Shown: positions 51,699 to 62,662 of the stretch, piece after piece
Numbering within the stretch: position 1 is the stretch's first letter
Layout of the letters: the number at the start of each line of letters is the position of its first letter
Source of the DNA: UBA1431 sp049324235
GTDB lineage: Bacteria > Bacillota > Clostridia > Christensenellales > UBA1431
Direction: 5' to 3'
Length of the DNA: 64,000 bases
Assembly (NCBI GenBank): GCA_049324235.1
Contig: JBMOLJ010000056.1
Location: forward strand, 9,260-73,259
Notes under the pieces: generated by a model
Seen by the model: only the letters and a program-made list of their open reading frames with translations
What the model was told of the DNA's origin: nothing
Database searches by the model: none
Translations under genes and position numbers: made by a program

Positions 51699-51776
51699 CG
51701 TTTCCGCCAGCGGTTACAAGGCCAGGCGGAACCCCGCCAGTATGTTGACCTTATAAAAATAACTACTCCCTCTTAA
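51690..51776 (-). ncRNA. yybP-ykoY manganese riboswitch
   Basis: The minus strand reads AAGAGGGAGTAG, GGTCAACATACTGGCGG, then CCGCTGGCGGAAACGAGAC. These are the conserved blocks of the Mn2+-binding yybP-ykoY aptamer in the expected order. It precedes a GDT1-type exporter and overlaps a terminator, so Mn2+ likely turns expression on. Confidence 0.9.
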
Positions 51777-51946
51777 CGGAAAAATAATATAACAAACGCC
51801 ACAATCTGTCAATCCTTATTCATCAACTCTGGGCGGCTCCGCCAAACATGAACCTATCGGTTTTTCGGCATACCGATTGTCCGGTTTAAATAATCTTTTG
51901 CTAAGAAGGAATCCGCATTCATTTCTCAGCGATAAGGGGGCTGAAC

Positions 51947-52330
51947 ATGAAAAAATCAAAAATTTCCACTTTATTGGTCCTGCTTTTAATATTAATTGGC
52001 TTATCGATCCTTCATAAAAAAGGTTTCTAGGGCATGTTTTCGGAATTATCGCTGAATTATACGCAGAATATGGGATATACAACGATTTTCTGGTCGTTCG
52101 AATATACGGACTGGATGGCAAACAACCAGCCGTCGGAGCAAAAAGCATTTTCCACCATCATGAAGGGGACACATCCCGGGGAGATCGTTCTGCTTCATTG
52201 CCAGTCGGACACAAACATCAAGGTTCTGGACCGGGTGCTCACCGCGTGGGAGGAACAGGGGTATACATTCAGAAGCCTGGATCACCTTACCGGCAAAAGC
52301 GTTTACCTGCCGGGGATTTTTAATTATTAG
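51947..52330 (+). pseudogene. Decayed polysaccharide deacetylase (PdaA-like)
   Basis: ATG at 51947, with AAGGGGG upstream, opens a signal-peptide-like segment MKKSKISTLLVLLLILIGLS ending in KKGF and a TAG at 52028. In the same frame the sequence resumes GMFSELSLNYTQNMGYTTIF, WSFEYTDWMANNQPSEQKAF and HPGEIVLLHCQSDTNIKV, the C-terminal third of a PdaA-type deacetylase. The catalytic NodB motifs are missing. The fused point resembles the family's RPPxGxFSE joint, so an in-frame internal deletion plus a stop codon inactivated the gene. Confidence 0.8.
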
Positions 52331-52448
52331 AAATCTAATTAAATACTTCAACCCTGGCGCTCAGTCGTAAGATTAAATCTTGACGTGCAACTGGTTTTTT
52401 CTCAGTTCTTATTATATAAACACAAAAAACCGCAGAACAAAATTAATC

Positions 52449-52494
52449 GCTAAAGCCACAGGGCTTTGCGGGGAAAAGGAGGAGCAACGGAGCG
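52449..52494 (+). repeat. Dispersed repeat, partial copy C
   Basis: GCTAAAGCC and the word GGAGGAGCAACGGAGCG (identical to copy B at 62809-62825) appear in the order found in copies A and B, but the leading hairpin is absent. It lies 28 bp before the left end of the insertion sequence. Confidence 0.6.
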
Positions 52495-52600
52495 CATACG
52501 AAAAAACCGGTTCTAAAATAAATGTTGGGGTGAGGGAAAAAAGCAGAGCATTTTATCTGTACATCTTGTAAAGTGTAATTGACCAAAATAAACACGCAAG

Positions 52601-53809
52601 ATGGTGAACAGAAAAATGCTCCAAACTGATTTTACTAAAGAACTGCTGGATTTAAAAGAGGTGGAGATAACAAATCTGCAAGTATTTGATAACCTCATAA
52701 AACTGCAGATGGAATATCCCCAACGTGCCCATCCATGTCCTGCGTGCGGATACGTGACCTCCATCGTACATGACTACCGCATCCAACGGGTAAAAGACAC
52801 CCCTGTTCAGGGCAAAGCCATGTTGATTGATTATCGAAAACGGCGTTACCGATGCCTGTCCTGCGGCAAAAGGTTTTTCGAAAAGCAACCGCTTGTACCC
52901 AGATACCACAGACTAACCAGCCGGTTTGCATATTATTTACTGACGCTTATGAAAGAGAAACGTTCAATGAAGGATATTGCCAGGAGCAACCATGTCTCTG
53001 CCACAAAAATGATGAATATGTTGAACCTGTACGGTTTCGACAAACCAAAATCTCTGCCGTCAGTGCTTTCCATCGACGAATTCAGGGGTAATACAGGAAA
53101 TAAAAAGTTTCAATGCATACTTACTGATCCGGTTCATAAACGCATTGTGGACATACTCCCTGGACGCGAAGCCCATGAAATTACCGGCTTTCTAAGACAG
53201 TATACCGACAGAAGCAGGGTAAGGTTCGTCGTTATGGATATGAACAAGGCTTATCTGCGTATAGCTAAGGCGTTCTTTCCCGAAGCCAAGGTCATCATCG
53301 ACCGTTTCCATGTGGCAAGATACAATACCTGGGCCTTTGAAAACGTGCGCCGGCGGGAACAAGGCAAATTAGACCCGTCGCTGCGCAAATACTTCAAGCG
53401 AAGCCGCAAGCTGCTTCTTAGACGCATGTCTTCCTTATCGGAAGATGACAAACAGGCTGTGAATGTGATGCTTAACTTAGCTACGGGGCTTACGGACGCA
53501 TATCTGTTGAAGGAAAAATTCCATTGGTTCATGGATGCAAAAAACTCAGCTGAAGCCGATACACGCTTAAAAGAATTCTTGATTCTGCCCAACTTTCTCG
53601 CAGTACCCGAATACGGGCCATGTGTACGCATGCTTTCAAATTGGAAAGAATACATCCTCAATGCGTTCGACCATCCTTATTCCAACGGCTATACGGAAGG
53701 CGTGAATAACAAGATCAAGGTCTTGAAACGCGTTGCTTTCGGTTTTAGAAATTTTGAGAACTTCAGAAAAAGGATATTTCTTGCATCCGCTGATGCACAA
53801 GCAGGATAA
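52601..53809 (+). CDS. ISL3-family transposase
   Basis: This 402-residue transposase has an N-terminal zinc finger (CPACGYVT ... YRCLSCGKRFFEKQPL), a helix-turn-helix region (MKDIARSNHVSATKMMNML) and the DDE core: LSIDEFRG (first Asp), VVMDMNKAY (second Asp) and a late NGYTEGVNNKIKVLKRVAFG with the catalytic Glu. Length and domain order fit ISL3. The frame is intact, so it may be active. The start has no good ribosome site, as common for IS. The stop codon lies inside a 20-bp hairpin stem. Confidence 0.93.
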   Translation: MVNRKMLQTDFTKELLDLKEVEITNLQVFDNLIKLQMEYPQRAHPCPACGYVTSIVHDYRIQRVKDTPVQGKAMLIDYRKRRYRCLSCGKRFFEKQPLVPRYHRLTSRFAYYLLTLMKEKRSMKDIARSNHVSATKMMNMLNLYGFDKPKSLPSVLSIDEFRGNTGNKKFQCILTDPVHKRIVDILPGREAHEITGFLRQYTDRSRVRFVVMDMNKAYLRIAKAFFPEAKVIIDRFHVARYNTWAFENVRRREQGKLDPSLRKYFKRSRKLLLRRMSSLSEDDKQAVNVMLNLATGLTDAYLLKEKFHWFMDAKNSAEADTRLKEFLILPNFLAVPEYGPCVRMLSNWKEYILNAFDHPYSNGYTEGVNNKIKVLKRVAFGFRNFENFRKRIFLASADAQAG

Positions 53810-53837
53810 CCGGCGCACCGGTTATCCTGCTTGTGCA
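53794..53837 (+). terminator. 20-bp perfect hairpin at transposase stop codon
   Basis: TGCACAAGCAGGATAACCGG (53794-53813) is fully complementary to 53818-53837 with loop CGCA. The TAA stop (53807-53809) lies within the stem; TTTATT follows. It would end the transposase mRNA and block read-through from outside. Confidence 0.75.
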
Positions 53838-53888
53838 TTTATTAAATTACACTTTAACTTCCCTGACCCCAACAATTGACTTTGAACC

Positions 53889-53923
53889 AAAAAACCCTGA
53901 CTCGCAAAGCGATCAGGGTTTTT
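53889..53923 (-). terminator. Terminator after tRNA-Val
   Basis: AACCCTGA and TCGC pair with GCGA and TCAGGGTT (one bulged base) around AAA, with A/T runs at both sides. It lies 26 bp past the tRNA 3' end on the minus strand. Confidence 0.8.
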
Positions 53924-53948
53924 GAGTGGAGCGCAGTTTGCTCCGACG

Positions 53949-54025
53949 TGGTGGGGTTAATTGGGCTCGAACCAACGACCTCTACGATGTCAACGTAGCG
54001 CTCTGACCAGCTGAGCTATAACCCC
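53949..54025 (-). tRNA. tRNA-Val (anticodon GAC)
   Basis: The minus strand reads GGGGTTA...TAACCCC with A73 and encoded CCA. The anticodon stem CTACG/CGTAG holds loop TTGACAT, anticodon GAC (codons GUC/GUU). D-arm GCTCAGCTGG and T-arm GGTTCGAGCC are intact. It matches the GUC specifier of the T-box at 59874-60125. Confidence 0.95.
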
Positions 54026-54073
54026 AGGCACAAAATTAATTATACCGCAAAACCGGCAAATTGCAAGCCATTT

Positions 54074-54103
54074 TTGCTCTGCAAAGCGCACATATGGTAT
54101 AAT
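54074..54103 (+). promoter_or_regulatory. Putative promoter of DUF4364 gene
   Basis: TTGCTC (54074-54079), 18-bp spacer and a perfect TATAAT (54098-54103), 22 bp before the start codon and following GGGAGGGAG. Confidence 0.55.
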
Positions 54104-54125
54104 AACTGTACTGGGAGGGAGCTAA

Positions 54126-54653
54126 ATGGCGCATTCCGATCTGAACACGGCAAAACTGTGCGTGCTGTCAGCGCTTGAGCGCGCAAACGTCGCGCTGACA
54201 CGGCAGCAGCTCGAAGAAATCCTTCTCGGGCATCTGCGGCTGCATTTTTTCGATGTCTCGCTCGCCGTCGCGCACCTGATCGCCTCCGGCCTCATCCAGG
54301 AACAGGAAACCGCGGCCGGACACGCGCTGCGTCTGCTTCCCGCGGGAAAGGATGTCCTTGAAAGCCTTGAAGCCACCCTGCCCGCGCGCCTGCAGCGCCG
54401 GTTGGAAGCGTACATGCAGGACCACGGCGAACAGCTCAGGCTTCGCGCGCAGACGGGCGCGGACTACCGCTGCATCGCGCACAGCCAGTACCTCGCTGAG
54501 CTGTGGATGACCGAGGGCACCATCGAGATCCTGCGCATCCGGCTCAATGTCCCGACCGCGGACGAAGCGCGCGCCTTATGCCAGCAATGGCAAACGCAGG
54601 CGCCCGCTTTATACGCACATATCCTGACTTCGCTCCTGCCGCCTGCCGATTAA
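54126..54653 (+). CDS. DUF4364-like winged-helix protein
   Basis: This 175-residue protein begins LNTAKLCVLSALERANVALT and RQQLEEILLG, and has FFDVSLAVAHLIASGLIQEQ and late TEGTIEILRIRLNVPT. This is the pattern of DUF4364, a clostridial family with a predicted winged-helix fold and unknown function. GGGAGGGAG lies before the ATG. Its stop overlaps the convergent beta-propeller gene by 4 bp, so the two share no separating terminator. Confidence 0.78.
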   Translation: MAHSDLNTAKLCVLSALERANVALTRQQLEEILLGHLRLHFFDVSLAVAHLIASGLIQEQETAAGHALRLLPAGKDVLESLEATLPARLQRRLEAYMQDHGEQLRLRAQTGADYRCIAHSQYLAELWMTEGTIEILRIRLNVPTADEARALCQQWQTQAPALYAHILTSLLPPAD

Positions 54654-55549
54654 ATTTCGCACAGCGCCATGCCGCGCGGCTCTTTTCCCGTTTGTGCGCT
54701 GCGCACCATTTTCCCCTGCATATCGAAATGCACGATCTTTTCTTCGAGCATGCAGCTTACCAGCATCCCTGTTCCTTCGGGCAAAAACAGTACGTCGTCG
54801 GGCATGGCGCCCGTTTGCCGCTTCTGTACGACAAAAGTCTCAGGCTCGAGTAAAAACACTTCGCTCTCGCTCATGTTTACAGCCACCGCAAGCGTATTAT
54901 CCGGCGAAAGGCGCACGATTCCCGGCATCATGCCCATATCCAGCGCGCGGCTTATTGTTCCTGTCCGCACATCCATCCGCACAAGCCTGCCGTTTTTATC
55001 CGAATTGTAGGGGAGCAGGGTAATGAGCATGTCCCCGTCCGGCAGTTTTGTTGCGCACATGGGCGCATTTTGAAGCGGCAGCACGTCGGCCACGTTGAGC
55101 GTTTCATCCATGCTCCAGACCGCGGGCCTCGACATGCAGCAAAGCAGAAGCCTGTGATTCGAATTGTCCATGGAATACGGAAAACCCGGGAGCTGCACGC
55201 ACCCCACCGCCGACGGGGTCCCCCTGTCCAGCGCCCACAGGCTTTCGCTTTCGCAGCAGCAGACCAGTATGCGGTCGTTGCATATGCAGATATCGGTGGG
55301 CGCAGCGCCTACGTAGACGGTCTCCACCCATTCTTTCCTCTTTACGTCCACCACGCCCACACAGTTCGCATACGTACACGAAACATACAGGCGGCCGCGC
55401 AGAGGGTCCCAGGCAAGCCTTCTTAAACCCAGGCCTTTTATGCCGGACTGTGCGGCAACGTCTATCCTGCCTATTTCACGAAGCGGTTCCACTTCCCACA
55501 AGCCGAGCGTGTCTTCGCCCGCATGCGCGACCCACACATATCTGCTCAT
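54650..55549 (-). CDS. YncE-like beta-propeller protein, cysteine rich
   Basis: This 299-residue protein consists of repeating beta-propeller blades (RLYVSCTYANCVGVVDVKRK, LVRMDVRTGTISRALDMGMM, VRLSPDNTLAVAVNMSESEV) as in YncE/surface-antigen-like quinoprotein folds. Unusual are the clustered cysteines (ILVCCCESES, LLLCCMSRP). There is no signal peptide, so it is cytosolic or spore-associated. ATG at 55549 follows GAGGGA by 10 nt; the upstream ATG at 55585 has no site. It may belong to the folC transcription unit. The function is unknown. Confidence 0.72.
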   Translation of the reverse strand: MSRYVWVAHAGEDTLGLWEVEPLREIGRIDVAAQSGIKGLGLRRLAWDPLRGRLYVSCTYANCVGVVDVKRKEWVETVYVGAAPTDICICNDRILVCCCESESLWALDRGTPSAVGCVQLPGFPYSMDNSNHRLLLCCMSRPAVWSMDETLNVADVLPLQNAPMCATKLPDGDMLITLLPYNSDKNGRLVRMDVRTGTISRALDMGMMPGIVRLSPDNTLAVAVNMSESEVFLLEPETFVVQKRQTGAMPDDVLFLPEGTGMLVSCMLEEKIVHFDMQGKMVRSAQTGKEPRGMALCEI

Positions 55550-55623
55550 TTCCGGTTTATCCCTCGTTTCATCCCCATGGGCCATAGTATGCACATACGG
55601 CTTGAAAGGGCACCCTGAGCACC

Positions 55624-56909
55624 TTAATGTGTGGCGCCGAAGCTCCGGCGCAGAACGGTGCGGAGCGCGCCTACCAAATAAAGCGAGCCGGCGCAGACCA
55701 CCAGCGCATTGTTCATTGCACGCGCCGTGAAAAGGGCATGCTCCGCGTCCTCGCGGATGACCACCCTGGCGCCCGCCGCGGCAAAATGCTCCGCTGTTTG
55801 CGCCGCATCTGTCAGGTGCGGGCAGGAAGTGGCCACGACGCCGCCGTCGAAAACCGGCGCCCATACGCGCGCCATCGCGGCGATATCCTTATCCTTTGAT
55901 ACGGCGCATACCAGCACCTTGGGCACGCCGGTAAAATACCGCTCCAGAGCCTCTGCAAGGGCCTGCGCCCCGCCCTCGTTATGCGCGCCGTCGAGCAGTA
56001 CGCACCCGTTTGCGTCACAGAAAAGCTCCAGCCGTCCGGGCCATTGCATCCGCTTCAGGCCGCGGCGTATGGCGTCTTCCCCAATCCCCATGTCCAGGGC
56101 GATGCACGCCGCGCTTGCGGCGTTGTCGATTTGATGCCGCCCTAAAAGCGGAATTTCCACGTCCCCAAGCAGCGCCCCGCCGAATATCAGGTCGAACGCG
56201 CGCCGCCGCATGCTGTCTTCCAGCACGGACACGTTGTGGGGTTTCAAGAAATGCGCCCGGCAGCCGGTTTGCAGGGCGTGGCCGAAAAGCACGTCTTCCA
56301 CCGGCTGCACCTGCGGATGCACGGCCACGAAAGCGTTTTGCTTGATGATTCCAGCCTTCTCCTTTGCGATATCTTCCAGGCGGCTTCCCAGCCGTTGCGT
56401 ATGGTCATGCGATATGCGGGTGATGGCGATATGCGAAGGGTCTAGCACGTTGGTGGCGTCCCCGCCGCCTCCCAGACCCGTTTCGATGACGGCCACGTCC
56501 ACGCCGCTTTCTGCAAACCACAAAAAGGCAGCGGCGGTAATAGCCTCAAACGGCCGGATCGGGCCGTGCCTGCCTTCAATCCGCTGCGCCGCCCTGCGCA
56601 CGCTCTCGATAGTATCTATAAGCTCACCGTCGCCGATCGGCATGTGGTCGATCTGCATCCGCTCGTTGAAGCGTTCCAGATAGGGCGACGTAAAAAGCCC
56701 GGTCTTTTTCCCGTGTGCGGTCAGGATGCCGGACAGGAACGCGCAGGTGGAGCCTTTGCCGTTGGTCCCCGCCACATGCACCGACTGAAAAGCGGCGTGC
56801 GGGTCGCCCAGAACGCCAAGGAGCGCCCTGAACCGCTCCTGCGTAGGCTGTATCCCGCCGTTGAGGCCGTAGATGTATTCGATTGTCTGTGTAAGATTCA
56901 TGTTCCCGT

Positions 56910-56913
<4 letters not shown>
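55624..56913 (-). CDS. folC: Folylpolyglutamate synthase / dihydrofolate synthase
   Basis: This 429-residue Mur-ligase-family enzyme adds glutamates to folate. It shows the P-loop GTNGKGSTCAFLSGIL, SPYLERFNERMQID, the ETGLGGGGDATNVLDP segment and LDGAHNEGGAQALAEAL near the C-terminus. Length is standard. ATG at 56913 overlaps the valS stop as ATGA; an in-frame ATG at 56901 is an alternative. Pairing with valS is common in Firmicutes. Confidence 0.95.
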
Positions 56914-59543
<2,630 letters not shown>

Positions 59544-59609
59544 TGTCAAACCTCCAACCAAACGATTTATAATTGAACTTAAAATAAACAAAGCGTCCGC
59601 AGGAAATCC

Positions 59610-59645
59610 GTCGGCAAACGCAGGAGGGGTTTGCCGGCGGCCTAG
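59610..59645. repeat. GC-rich hairpin repeat between small membrane protein and valS
   Basis: An imperfect inverted repeat (GTCGGCAAACGC ... GTTTGCCGGCGGCC) begins at the stop codon of the 70-residue gene and shares TTTGCCGGCGGCCTA with the hairpin at 38657-38698. No U-run follows, so it may be a processing or stability element rather than a terminator. Confidence 0.5.
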
Positions 59646-59854
59646 AAACGCACAATCTCGGTAACCAGCACGGTACCCGCTATCGCGGCGGCCATGGCCG
59701 CCAATTTGACACGGAACACCACGTCCAGCGTTTTCTCCTCATCATAGCCTTTGCGTGCGCACCAGCGGCGTACGCCAAACGCCGCTGCCGCCGCCGAAAG
59801 CAGCAAGACGATCCCGATAACGCCCGAAACGCTCATATTGGCAAGCCCCTGCAT
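59642..59854 (-). CDS. Small membrane protein between T-box and valS
   Basis: This 70-residue protein has two hydrophobic helices (VSGVIGIVLLLSAAAAAFGV and LAAMAAAIAGTVLVTEIVRF) separated by a charged loop RRWCARKGYDEEKTLDVVFR. No family is recognised. It lies first behind the T-box terminator, with GGGAGGATG before ATG at 59854, so it is expected to be induced with valS under valine limitation, an unusual companion. Confidence 0.6.
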   Translation of the reverse strand: MQGLANMSVSGVIGIVLLLSAAAAAFGVRRWCARKGYDEEKTLDVVFRVKLAAMAAAIAGTVLVTEIVRF

Positions 59855-59873
59855 GCCTCCATCCTCCCTGCAT

Positions 59874-60125
59874 AAAAAACCGCTTCCCTCCCGTTAAGGA
59901 CGAAAGCGGATCGTTTTCGTGGTACCACCTTAGTTCAGACGCGTTAAGCGCCCCTCTTTCACGCGATAACGGCCGTTCCGCCGCCCGTAAAACGGGGCCT
60001 TTGCAGGGGCTTCCTGCATCGGATGCGACCCTTCCGCGTCCGTTGCACCCCGGGCTGCTTTCAGCCTGACAGGCAGCCCTCTCTTTTCAAACGGGCAACA
60101 AAAACGCGTACTTCCTCATCCAGAA
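59874..60125 (-). ncRNA. T-box riboswitch, valine specific
   Basis: The minus strand starts with stem I base GGATG/CATCC, includes an AGTA-type loop (AGGAAGTA) opposite the specifier loop GAAGGGTCG, and the codon GTC at 60029-60027. Further on come AAGGTGGTACCACG (the T-box antiterminator, near 59918-59931) and the terminator CCGCTTTCGTCC ... GGGAGGGAAGCGG with TTTTTT. Uncharged tRNA-Val pairs with the specifier and the T-box bulge, preventing termination upstream of the valS operon. Confidence 0.93.
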
Positions 60126-60135
60126 GGCTTACTAT

Positions 60136-60660
60136 CTATTCTCCGGCTTTGCCCCTGAAAATATTCTCAAAGGCGTAACTGAACAGCGCGGCAACGGAAA
60201 GCGCCAGCCCCGCGCTCAGCAATATGATGTGGAACGGATCGATACTGGCTTTGAAAAAGGATGCGACAACACCCAGGAAAAAAATTCCCGCCGCGATCTT
60301 GCCGATAGTCTTAGAATACACCACCTTGTGCTCCCTGGTCAACAGCAAAGCCCCGCCAATGACCATGGCAAGCTCCTTGACGGTAGCCAGTATCGGGAAA
60401 ACAAGGGGGACATTGCCCGCGCTGTACAGGCAGAAAAGCGCCACAATCAGCAGCAGCTTGTCTGCCAGCGGGTCCAATAGCTTGCCAAGATCGGTGATCA
60501 GGTTGTATTTGCGCGCGATATACCCGTCCAGCACATCGGTTGCACCCGCTACCAGGAATATCGCCAGCGCGGCCATGTAGTCCGGGATATTGAACACAAA
60601 ATAGAAAACGCCCACCAGGATAAGCCGGATGATCGTCAGGATATTGGGCAGATTGAGCAC
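60136..60660 (-). CDS. pgsA: CDP-diacylglycerol-glycerol-3-phosphate 3-phosphatidyltransferase
   Basis: This 174-residue CDP-alcohol phosphatidyltransferase makes phosphatidylglycerophosphate. The catalytic motif is visible as DVLDGYIARKYNLITDLGK followed by LLDPLADKLL (D-G-A-R-G-D-D pattern). Four to five membrane helices are present, and MLNLPNILTIIRLILV is the standard N-terminus. GTG at 60660 follows GGGAGGA. It lies just upstream of the T-box; whether read-through links it to valS is unknown. Confidence 0.95.
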   Translation of the reverse strand: MLNLPNILTIIRLILVGVFYFVFNIPDYMAALAIFLVAGATDVLDGYIARKYNLITDLGKLLDPLADKLLLIVALFCLYSAGNVPLVFPILATVKELAMVIGGALLLTREHKVVYSKTIGKIAAGIFFLGVVASFFKASIDPFHIILLSAGLALSVAALFSYAFENIFRGKAGE

Positions 60661-60771
60661 GGATATATCCTCCCTAAAAACGCAACGATTGCTGTTCCTC
60701 TATAGTAAACTATCTTTTCTGTGCATGCAAATAAAAAAACGGCAGTGCTTTCTCAAACGCCCTGCCGGTTT

Positions 60772-60909
60772 AGGCCGTCGAAACCCCCTTTGGGGGTTTT
60801 CGACGGGTTTCCTGTGCGGTTAAAATGCCGCTAAAGCGCCATTTTTTGCTGCCCCTCCGTGGTCCACGCAAAGCGAAGCTTTGTGGGGAAGATGAGAAGC
60901 AACGCAGCG
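60772..60909 (+). repeat. Dispersed structured repeat, copy A
   Basis: Begins AGGCCGTCGA with a long hairpin (CCGTCGAAA-CCCCC / GGGGG-TTTTCGACGG), continues CTGTG..GTTAAA..GCTAA..GC, a CCACGCAAAGC block, and ends GAGAAGCAACGCAGCG. Copy B (62663-62825) and partial copy C (52449-52494) share these words in order. It fills most of the 360-bp gap 60661-61020; the remainder holds a GTGGGG/CCCCCAC hairpin near 60955-60976. No gene is supported. Confidence 0.75.
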
Positions 60910-61020
60910 TGCTTGCTTTTACGCTTCCGCGCGGAAGCTTGCAGAGCGAACGAAAGTGGGGATTGCGATCCCCCACGCCCCCTGAAGGACACTTTCGGGC
61001 TGAACCGTCCTGTCGTCGCG

Positions 61021-61785
61021 TTATCCTTTCCAAAGCCCGCCAAGTGCTTTCGTCGTTGCCGGCCCTACAATTCCATCAACCTTCAGCTTCTTATCACGCT
61101 GGAACTGCTTCACGCCCTGCGTGGTCTTCGGCCCGTAGACGCCGTCGGCGCCCGTTCCGCCCACGCTGTATTTTTTTGCCATCAGCTGCTGCTGCACGTC
61201 GCGCACGTCTTCGCCGCTCATCCATTTGCTCTTTAACTCGAGAAGTCTCTTTATAATAAACACGCCGTTAAAAACCTCATTATGTCCCGGCGCCTGCTCA
61301 TATTCCACGTCCCGCAGCTGTATCCACTCTTTCCAGGCCTTTCCGGTCGCAGGCGACCACAGCGGCGATTCCACGACGCCCGCTTTTACCCCGCCCGATT
61401 CGATGACCTTGCCCGAACCGATATACACGCCTATGTGGCCGCTTCTCCATACGCCCAGACCCGGCATGTTCGGAATCTCCTGCAGGCTTCCGCGTTCTAC
61501 AGCCTGCGCCCTGAACGTGTTTGAAGACCTGTCTTCATAGTCCGCATCCTTGCTGCGGAAGGCTTCGACCAACAGGCCGCTGCAGTCCACGACGATTGCA
61601 TTGAACCATTTCTTGCACTCTTCAAGATAATACGAGGCGCTTTTCCCTGCGCGCTCCTCCTCCGCCCATTTTTGCGCCAATTCCGGCGTATATTTCTGGC
61701 CCTGCCCGCTGTATACATATCCCCACTTTTTCTCTGCTGCACCCTCCAAAAACGCAACCAGCTCTTTTGCGGTAATTATACTCAT
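61021..61785 (-). CDS. NlpC/P60-type peptidoglycan endopeptidase with PG-binding domain
   Basis: This 254-residue protein has an NlpC/P60-like catalytic core (IVVDCSGLLVEAFRSKDADY with the nucleophile Cys, SGHIGVYIGSGKVIESGGV with the His), preceded by a family-typical KWGYVYSGQGQKYTPELAQ, and a C-terminal peptidoglycan-binding-1 domain (DVRDVQQQLMAKKYSVGG, GVYGPKTTQGVKQFQRDKKL). There is no signal peptide, so it may be released by lysis or packed into spores. GAGGGT precedes ATG at 61785. Confidence 0.87.
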   Translation of the reverse strand: MSIITAKELVAFLEGAAEKKWGYVYSGQGQKYTPELAQKWAEEERAGKSASYYLEECKKWFNAIVVDCSGLLVEAFRSKDADYEDRSSNTFRAQAVERGSLQEIPNMPGLGVWRSGHIGVYIGSGKVIESGGVKAGVVESPLWSPATGKAWKEWIQLRDVEYEQAPGHNEVFNGVFIIKRLLELKSKWMSGEDVRDVQQQLMAKKYSVGGTGADGVYGPKTTQGVKQFQRDKKLKVDGIVGPATTKALGGLWKG

Positions 61786-62076
61786 ACACCCTCACATCCT
61801 AAGTTTTATTCCAGGCGGCAGTCCTTGCACCATGCATTTCGTTATTTTCATAGTATGAGGATCACGTGCTTTTGTTTCATAACCTGCAGCCTGCCAACAA
61901 GAACGGAAAGGCCCCCAAATCACGCTGCCGGTTGCCGCGCATTCGTGCATTTTATCGTCTGCATTCCCCATTTCCCACCCTATTACACCATAATAGTACG
62001 CTAGTATAACCCTTTGTTATTGCGGTTTCTGTCGGATTTCCGAGAATCCGCGGTTATGCTCTGCACCAAGGCTGCC

Positions 62077-62568
62077 TTACCGTCTCCTCCTTCTTCTCCT
62101 TCTCCTTCTGAACAGTTCGGAGAGCAGAAGAATTCTAATGAGGTCCCCAAAAAGGCCTCTGCGTCTGAACATGCGGAAACCAAAGCCGTCAGGGTTATGC
62201 GACATATAATCCTCGGGAGGATCCATAGGATTATTGGCCTGTATCTCATATTCACGGGCATATTCGGCCAGATCAGGATGCATCCTGCATACGTTATCGT
62301 GAATTTGGTCGCATTTATGTTCGATCATTTCCACGCCGGGCATCATCTCGTACATCTCCATCTCATCACATGCCCGCATGATATGCGGCTGCAACTTGTA
62401 GTAGATGTCCGGATAGACGGTGGGATATGCCATTGCGCCGGACATCATGAGCGACATCCCGGGTTGGTAATATGGAGACTGTTTTGCCGCGGGCGCATTG
62501 TACCAGGGAAGCGTGGTTCCGGGTGCGTTCATCCACGGACCCATGTATTGGTTTTCTTTACAGTTCAT
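62077..62568 (-). CDS. Spore coat-like protein with C-terminal poly-arginine tail
   Basis: This 163-residue protein is rich in Met, Pro and Tyr in its N-terminal half (NAPGTTLPWYNAPAAKQSPY, MMSGAMAYPTVYPDIYYKL), has a Cys/His-containing middle (MIEHKCDQIHDNVCRMHPDL), and ends LLLSELF followed by ten arginines encoded by AGA/AGG codons and one CGG. The composition suggests a spore coat or exosporium component; no family is recognised. ATG at 62568 follows AAAGGAGGT by 9 nt. The Arg run contains AGGAGG-like words in the mRNA. Confidence 0.68.
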   Translation of the reverse strand: MNCKENQYMGPWMNAPGTTLPWYNAPAAKQSPYYQPGMSLMMSGAMAYPTVYPDIYYKLQPHIMRACDEMEMYEMMPGVEMIEHKCDQIHDNVCRMHPDLAEYAREYEIQANNPMDPPEDYMSHNPDGFGFRMFRRRGLFGDLIRILLLSELFRRRRRRRRRR

Positions 62569-62662
62569 TCCCAAAATACCTCCTTTCTTTTTATTGCCCG
62601 AAGTATTCTATGAAAGATGATGGAGACATGTTACGTTCATACGGCAAGGATAGTCCGGCCCC

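Larger units (their letters stand above)
52523..53874 (+). mobile_element. ISL3-family-like insertion sequence
   Basis: A 1,352-bp element bounded by imperfect terminal inverted repeats TGTTGGGGTGAGGGAA (left) and, in reverse complement, TGTTGGGGTCAGGGAA (right, ending 53874). AAAGTGTAATT also recurs near both ends. It encodes one transposase. The flanking eight bases (AAAATAAA and ATTGACTT) do not match, so no target duplication is visible. Confidence 0.88.
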
